Shown here: positions 59,905 through 64,000 of the stretch, piece by piece | How the letters are laid out: each line of letters begins with the position of its first letter | How positions within the stretch are numbered: position 1 is the first letter of the stretch | Translations under genes and position numbers: made by a program | The notes under the pieces: generated by a model | Database searches by the model: none | Told to the model about the DNA's origin: nothing | What the model saw: only the letters and a program-made list of their open reading frames with translations | DNA from: Salvator merianae | Taxonomy: Eukaryota; Chordata; Lepidosauria; Squamata; Teiidae | DNA: 64,000 nt | NCBI GenBank assembly: GCA_003586115.2 | Contig: QVOM02000034.1 | Location: 16,847,444 to 16,911,443 of the forward strand | Direction of reading: 5' to 3'

Positions 59905-60255
59905 TATTTATTACATTTAGATCCCACCTTACACCCTCAGGGGGGCTTACAACAATTAGAATGTACAAAAACAGGATTAGAAGATATAAGCAATGCAGTA
60001 CCCAGCATAGAAGAGTTAAATAATGCGTTAAATAAATGCATTTTCATCAACCTCATGAACACATAAAGAGATGGTGCTTCATGCACCGCACCTCAGAAGG
60101 AACGTCACTCCACAGCCTGGGGGCTACCACAGGGAAGGTCCTCTCATGAGTGCCCATCCCTTTTCAGCTTCTAATAGCACTGCCAAAAAAGGTCTCTCCA
60201 GCAGATCTGAATTCAGGGGCAGGTCTGTATGGGAGGAGGCATTCTTTTAGATAAC
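59905..60255 (-). mobile_element. L2 LINE 3' fragment
   Basis: On the minus strand it has the VVAPRLWSDVPSEVR signature (about 60140-60090) and an L2 3' UTR ending in AATGTAATAAATAAAATG. The flank near 60240 retains TAACTGGGACC, also seen in the 17041 copy. Confidence 0.7.
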
Positions 60256-60985
60256 TGGGACCTAAACTGTTTATAGAGTTTACAAGTCAGAGTTAAAAAC
60301 TCTGGATTTCACACTTCGGATGCCTCACTTGTGAAAAGCATCCTCCTGCATGATGCATCCTGCTATCAAACATCTGGTAAGAAATGTGATATATTGCAAG
60401 CTAGGCCTCAAGAGAGCTAATTCACGCTCCCATCTCTCTGACACAAATACCATGGAAGTTTCTTATACATTCCTTTTTTATTCCGTCCTGGACGTAACGA
60501 ATGCTTATTGCATATGCAGTGTGGCACATACCGCTCGCTCAAGCCCCACTCCTCACAGTTCTTAGAAACCAGATCAATGGGAAAGGCTCCATCCTTCAAC
60601 ACACCTCCTAATTACCAAAATAGTTTGATGACTTCAGGAGCGACCGGGGGGGGGGGAGAATACAGGTAAAACTAGGAAAAAGGACAGGCATCCGCACACA
60701 GCCAAACACAGAAGGCAGAAGGAGCAAAGAGAAGGCAGAAGCGCTCGCCACTTTGGCACGACTCAGCTGCTACCCAGCTGGTGCAACGCCCTTGGGAGAC
60801 TATCGCTCATCTCTCTCGGGGCTGCGAGCCTTCGTCGCACTGAAAACGAGGAAGCAATAGACGCACAGACAAGCACCAAGCGCACTCGCTTGCACTTCAA
60901 GGGGCTTTCCGGACTCCGGTTCTGATCTGATCTCCTCGCTTTTGGGCAAAGCGGCTCGCTGCTAACTTCAGTGGAGCTACAGAGC

Positions 60986-61162
60986 ATGCTCACCCGCCGT
61001 CCACATCCGTCTCCGCCTTTTAGGCTTCAAGGGGGGAGGGGAAAGGCTATTCTATTGCCTAGATCCCTTTCGCTCCCCCCCCCCCATCCCGGTCTGTGTT
61101 TGGGTTTGCAAAGTGCGCTGCCTTGGCGCGGCTCCTGCAAGCTCACGAAGGCGAGAGAATGA
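60986..61162 (+). other. Upstream ORF ending on the ZFP64 start codon
   Basis: An ATG at 60986 opens a 58-codon frame, rich in Arg, Pro and Leu, in the +1 frame relative to ZFP64. Its TGA (61160-61162) overlaps the ZFP64 ATG (61159-61161) as ATGA. If transcription starts upstream of 60986, ribosomes finishing this frame would stop exactly at the main start codon. That arrangement could allow reinitiation or dampen translation. The DNA layout is directly visible. Whether it lies in the mRNA is unknown. Confidence 0.4.
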
Positions 61163-61207
61163 ACCCGAATGCCACGGGCGAGCAACCCTTCTCTGGCCCT
61201 GTGCAGT
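61159..61207 (+). CDS. ZFP64: ZFP64 coding exon 1 (5' partial gene)
   Basis: This is the first coding exon of zinc finger protein 64, a nuclear C2H2 zinc-finger transcription factor. It encodes 16 residues, MNPNATGEQPFSGPVQ, plus the first base of codon 17. This lines up with the short N-terminus known in mammalian ZFP64 (Met-Asn start, Phe-Ser/Ala-Gly, then Val-Gln before the junction). The exon ends at CAG-T followed by GTAAGT, a near-consensus donor, in phase 1. No in-frame ATG lies between this ATG and the CpG-rich region upstream, and family members start here, so the start is well supported. The exon sits inside a CpG island, as expected for a broadly expressed gene. The identification depends mainly on the fit with exon 2. 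The 5' UTR extent and transcription start are not visible. Confidence 0.9.
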
Positions 61208-63147
61208 GTAAGTGGCGGCGCGGATTATCCGCGCTCCCGGGCCCGGCATTCGGAGAAGCCGCGCAGAACCTGAGCTCGGCCCGGCCCCGAAATCTGAGTA
61301 GCGGAAGAAGAAAGCTGGCCGCCGCCAGCCCAGCCCGGGAATCTGGTTACAAACAAAGCCTAAAGCGGGGCCCGGGAATCTGGTTAGAAAGAGTTGCGCA
61401 GCCCGCGCGTCCCGAGCCGAGCCGAGCCGGGCTGGGCTGGGCTGGGCTGGGCCGGGCCAGGCCAGGCCAGGGGGAGGTGGTGGCAAAAGCGGAGTGATGC
61501 TAGAGGGAGCGGGGAGAAGCAGGACTGGCATGGGGGCGTAGATTAAGAGTTTAAACAGGGTGCAGGAGGAGCTCAAGTGGTTACAATTTTATTTTTGTTT
61601 TGGGCGTGCTCCCTTGACAGCAACGTGTGTAGTTGCAGGCCATGTGCATGCACAGAAGCCATTTTGGCGCCGTGGCTTCGGCAGGCAGGTGTGAACTAGA
61701 GCAAAGTAGGAAAGCTGGTCCTGAGAGTCTCCGACCGTCCCCTCTACTTGGAAGGAAATCCAGGACCTTTGTGCCTTTGAGAGTTTGGGGAAAGATATTG
61801 GGAAAGGTCTGTTCCTAAAGGGAATGGCCATCTGCTAGATTCATTGATGCCGACTGCAACTTTTGCCAACCTGGGTCCCTCCGTGTCCTGAACACCTGCA
61901 CCTGTAGGATGTAATGGGAGTCTAGGGTTCAAATGTCACCCGTGAAAACTCATTGGGTGACCCTGGTCCCTCCAATCACTATTCTCCCACAAACATACCT
62001 CACTGGAGAAAGAAAGGAGAGATTAGTAGGATGCTCTAAATTTTACTAGAAATGCTTGCAGCTCTATAATGTGCTTTGTGGGCAGAAAAGCTCATTTACT
62101 TCCAAGTAAGTGTGCATACAAAATTGAAGCTTCAGTGTTTTAAAGGTCTTCCAGAAGTACCAGCAGATCCTTTATGTGAGAGCAACCCTCTCCTTAAACT
62201 TTGTAAAACTGGGTCTTTTTCATAAATAAAACCTAAAGCCCTTTGAGTTGTGCCTGTGGATTACACAAAGCTCAAGGGTTCAGCTCATTCTCTCAAAGCC
62301 AACCAATTAAAGTGAAGAAGACATCAACTTCAAATCTAGGAAGTCACTGTGTGTCACATTAGATCAGCCATTGGCAACTGATTGTCGTCCTCGTGTTTTA
62401 TACTGTCCTGCCATTTCCAGCAGACCCACCCAAAATTGTACTACTTATTTTAGCATTTATTACATCTCACCTTACTTTTGAAAGATTCAGGCCAGGGATT
62501 AACGTTAATTTAGGATTGCTGTATGGAATTCAAGTCCAAGTCGTCTGTCTACACCATTAAAGGGAGCCAAATTTGGGTTTCTTATAGTAATCATATAATA
62601 GTCTTGATCTTACTTGCAATCCTGATTGCTCAGAAGTATGTTCAATTATGCTCATTGCTCTTTGTTCCCAGGAGGATAAGGTTAGAGTTGTAGGATGAAA
62701 TAGGCAACCAAGAAAGATTCAGTTTGACTAAGTCTAGACTGAATCACATTTTTAAAAAAACAAACAGCTCCTCATTTTGATACAGGATAAACAATTTGCC
62801 TGTAATAAGCAACGGTAATAGTTATTACTTAGATTTATAACTGCCCTTTCATCTTTAGGTCCCATTTTTAGGCTACAGTCTCTTCCCCCTTTTCCTATGC
62901 ATAAACCTCATTAAACTCAGGAACATTTCTAAGTAGACATGAGTTTGCTTTTAATTACATTGCTCAAAATGAGATATTTTATATTTCTACTGCATGAGGC
63001 TGTGTGTGTGCTAAAATCAAGATAAATTATTCTCTTATCCCACTTTTATCAGTAGTGCAAGGAGTTAAGGCAAGAAAAATTGGCATGGTCTGCTGTTTTG
63101 TTACACTGTATGGCCAAAGAAGGTTCATGATTAACAAAGCTGGGGTC

Positions 63148-63148
<1 letters not shown>

Positions 63149-63193
<45 letters not shown>

Positions 63194-63195
63194 TT
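63149..63195. repeat. (AAT)n microsatellite in ZFP64 intron 1
   Basis: About 15 AAT units. Confidence 0.95.
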
Positions 63196-63374
63196 ACAAA
63201 TTTCCTGTGTATCCTTGTGCCATAGCATCTGCAGAATTCTGAGGCAACCCCAGTTGCCTGGGGAAGGAAGGAAGAGAAAGTACCTGTGACATATCCTCAA
63301 AAATCCCAGTGTATCCATAGACATCAAAAGTTATCAACTCTTTTTTTTTTATGACAGCCTACTTTAGGGTTATC

Positions 63375-63375
<1 letters not shown>

Positions 63376-63409
<34 letters not shown>

Positions 63410-63411
63410 TT
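63376..63411. repeat. (AGT)n microsatellite in ZFP64 intron 1
   Basis: About 11 AGT units, 180 bases after the AAT array and 300 bases before the exon 2 acceptor. Confidence 0.95.
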
Positions 63412-63711
63412 TATTGTTATTGTTGTTCAGATTTTGTACCAGAGTTTCCCCAGCCATTCTTTAACTGTTGGAAGTATTTTGTTTGTTGTTGTTGTTTTAT
63501 GATGGTTTCCAACCAATAGGAATGAGGAAATCAGTGGCTCTCCCATAGCCCTAGCTTCTATCATCAATGTCCAAGGATGAATGTTGTAGTCTGGGTCACT
63601 GTAAGTGCTCCAGCTATCCAATAGCCTCTGAAACATAGAGCTACTGGGTCACTGTCCCTTTAGGAATTACTGTAGTTAACAATATTTAATTTGGCATGTA
63701 TATTTTGACAG

Positions 63712-63951
63712 TTCCAGGAGGTACCACTGTCCTAGTGGAGCTCACTCCAGACATCCATATTTGTGGTCTATGCAAGCAGCAGTTCAATAATCTGGATGCA
63801 TTTGTTGCTCACAAGAGAACTGGATGCCAGCTGCCAGGAACAACAACTGGTCCAACTGGTACCGTACAGTTTGTGGCAGAAGAAACTGTCCCAGTAACAG
63901 AAACCCAAACCACAACAAGAACAATCACATCAGAGACCCAAACCATCACAG
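63712..63951 (+). CDS. ZFP64: ZFP64 coding exon 2
   Basis: This exon encodes residues 17-96. It starts after a TTTTGACAG acceptor in phase 1 and ends at ACA-G before the donor GTATGT, again in phase 1 (240 bases). It carries the ZFP64-specific PGGTTVLVELTPDIHICG block. An atypical single zinc finger follows, with Cys34, Cys37, His50 and Cys55 (spacing C-x2-C-x12-H-x4-C), so it is CCHC rather than classical C2H2. After it comes a Thr/Gln/Glu-rich linker ending in TRTITSETQTIT, as in other vertebrate ZFP64 proteins. The tandem C2H2 fingers that bind DNA are encoded by later exons outside the window. The reading frame is open with no stop or frameshift, so the gene looks functional. Confidence 0.95.
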
Positions 63952-64000
63952 GTATGTATGCAAGAGGTTTTAGTTGCAGGTTCCAAGGGCCTAGCAACAT
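63952..64000 (+). other. ZFP64: Start of ZFP64 intron 2
   Basis: The donor GTATGT follows exon 2 directly, and the intron continues past the window edge. Confidence 0.85.

Larger units (their letters stand above)
60720..61480 (+). promoter_or_regulatory. ZFP64: CpG island and promoter region of ZFP64
   Basis: CpG dinucleotides are frequent from about 60740 to 61430, at roughly 3 to 8 per 60 bases, and nearly absent in most flanking DNA. The block covers the presumed 5' UTR, coding exon 1 and the beginning of intron 1. I see no convincing TATA box close to the start codon, so this is probably a dispersed CpG-type promoter. Homopolymer tracts (a G run at 60648-60656 and a C run at 61076-61085) lie at its edges. 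The exact start site cannot be given. Confidence 0.75.
61208..63711 (+). other. ZFP64: ZFP64 intron 1
   Basis: This 2,504-base GT-AG intron joins two phase-1 coding exons. Its first 270 bases are the downstream half of the CpG island. They include a G/C-rich run of GGGCT and CCAGG repeats near 61430-61470. The rest is AT-richer and holds two trinucleotide microsatellites (63149-63195 and 63376-63411). I recognise no transposon in it, a clear contrast with the dense insertions upstream of the gene. Confidence 0.85.

Noticed and set aside
61096..61158. N-terminal extension of ZFP64 in the same frame
   Set aside because: The frame is open but begins with GTG, has no ATG, and family members start at the 61159 Met.
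61052..61576. 174-codon minus-strand frame across the CpG island
   Set aside because: GC-rich DNA has few stops. The Pro/Ala/Gly-rich product has no family. A divergent non-coding transcript remains possible.

Overview
This is vertebrate nuclear DNA, most likely from a squamate reptile. The inference rests on exon-intron structure, a CpG island, and a repeat set typical of lizard and snake genomes: CR1, L2, R4/Dong and L1 LINE remnants, tRNA-derived (Sauria-type) SINEs, a solo LTR, many hAT and PIF/Harbinger-like non-autonomous DNA transposons, and microsatellites. No species is claimed.

The only protein-coding gene I can support lies at the right edge. It is the 5' end of ZFP64 (zinc finger protein 64), on the + strand. 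Coding exon 1 (61159-61207) lies in a CpG island at about 60720-61480. A 2.5-kb first intron follows, then coding exon 2 (63712-63951), and intron 2 runs off the window. Splice sites, reading phase and the encoded protein all agree. The rest of the gene, with its main zinc-finger arrays, must lie to the right.

Positions 1 to about 60,700 contain no gene I can recognise. In other tetrapods the 5' side of ZFP64 faces the large gene desert before TSHZ2. By that synteny this is part of a regulatory desert (inference). Several stretches free of recognisable repeats have the look of conserved non-coding elements: about 2080-2300, 12640-14060 (the best), 28070-28470, 41220-41560 and 49400-49970. None can be confirmed from one sequence.

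Between them lies a dense layer of transposon debris. 2.6-3.7 kb has a SINE, a solo LTR and a Harbinger-like element. 8.5-12.2 kb has CR1 pieces and small inverted-repeat elements. 15-17.7 kb has L2 remnants. 20-25.8 kb has large inverted-repeat elements, CR1 and a cloverleaf-like palindrome. 29-38 kb has many short elements with GGGCCTTT-type ends. 43.6-46.9 kb is a nested stack: an R4-type LINE and an L2 LINE, each broken by two DNA transposons, followed by a third hAT element. 52-55.4 kb has an 802-bp foldback transposon and an L1 carrying ORF1 but no recognisable ORF2 (a half-L1-like structure), with a hAT element inside ORF1. 57-60.3 kb has CR1, a decayed reverse transcriptase, another hAT element and L2.

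I found no new multi-gene system. The most distinctive observations are the ORF1-only L1, the datable nested insertions with exact target-site duplications, the cloverleaf palindrome, the Harbinger-type target duplication recovered from the L2 reading frame, and an upstream ORF whose stop overlaps the ZFP64 start codon.
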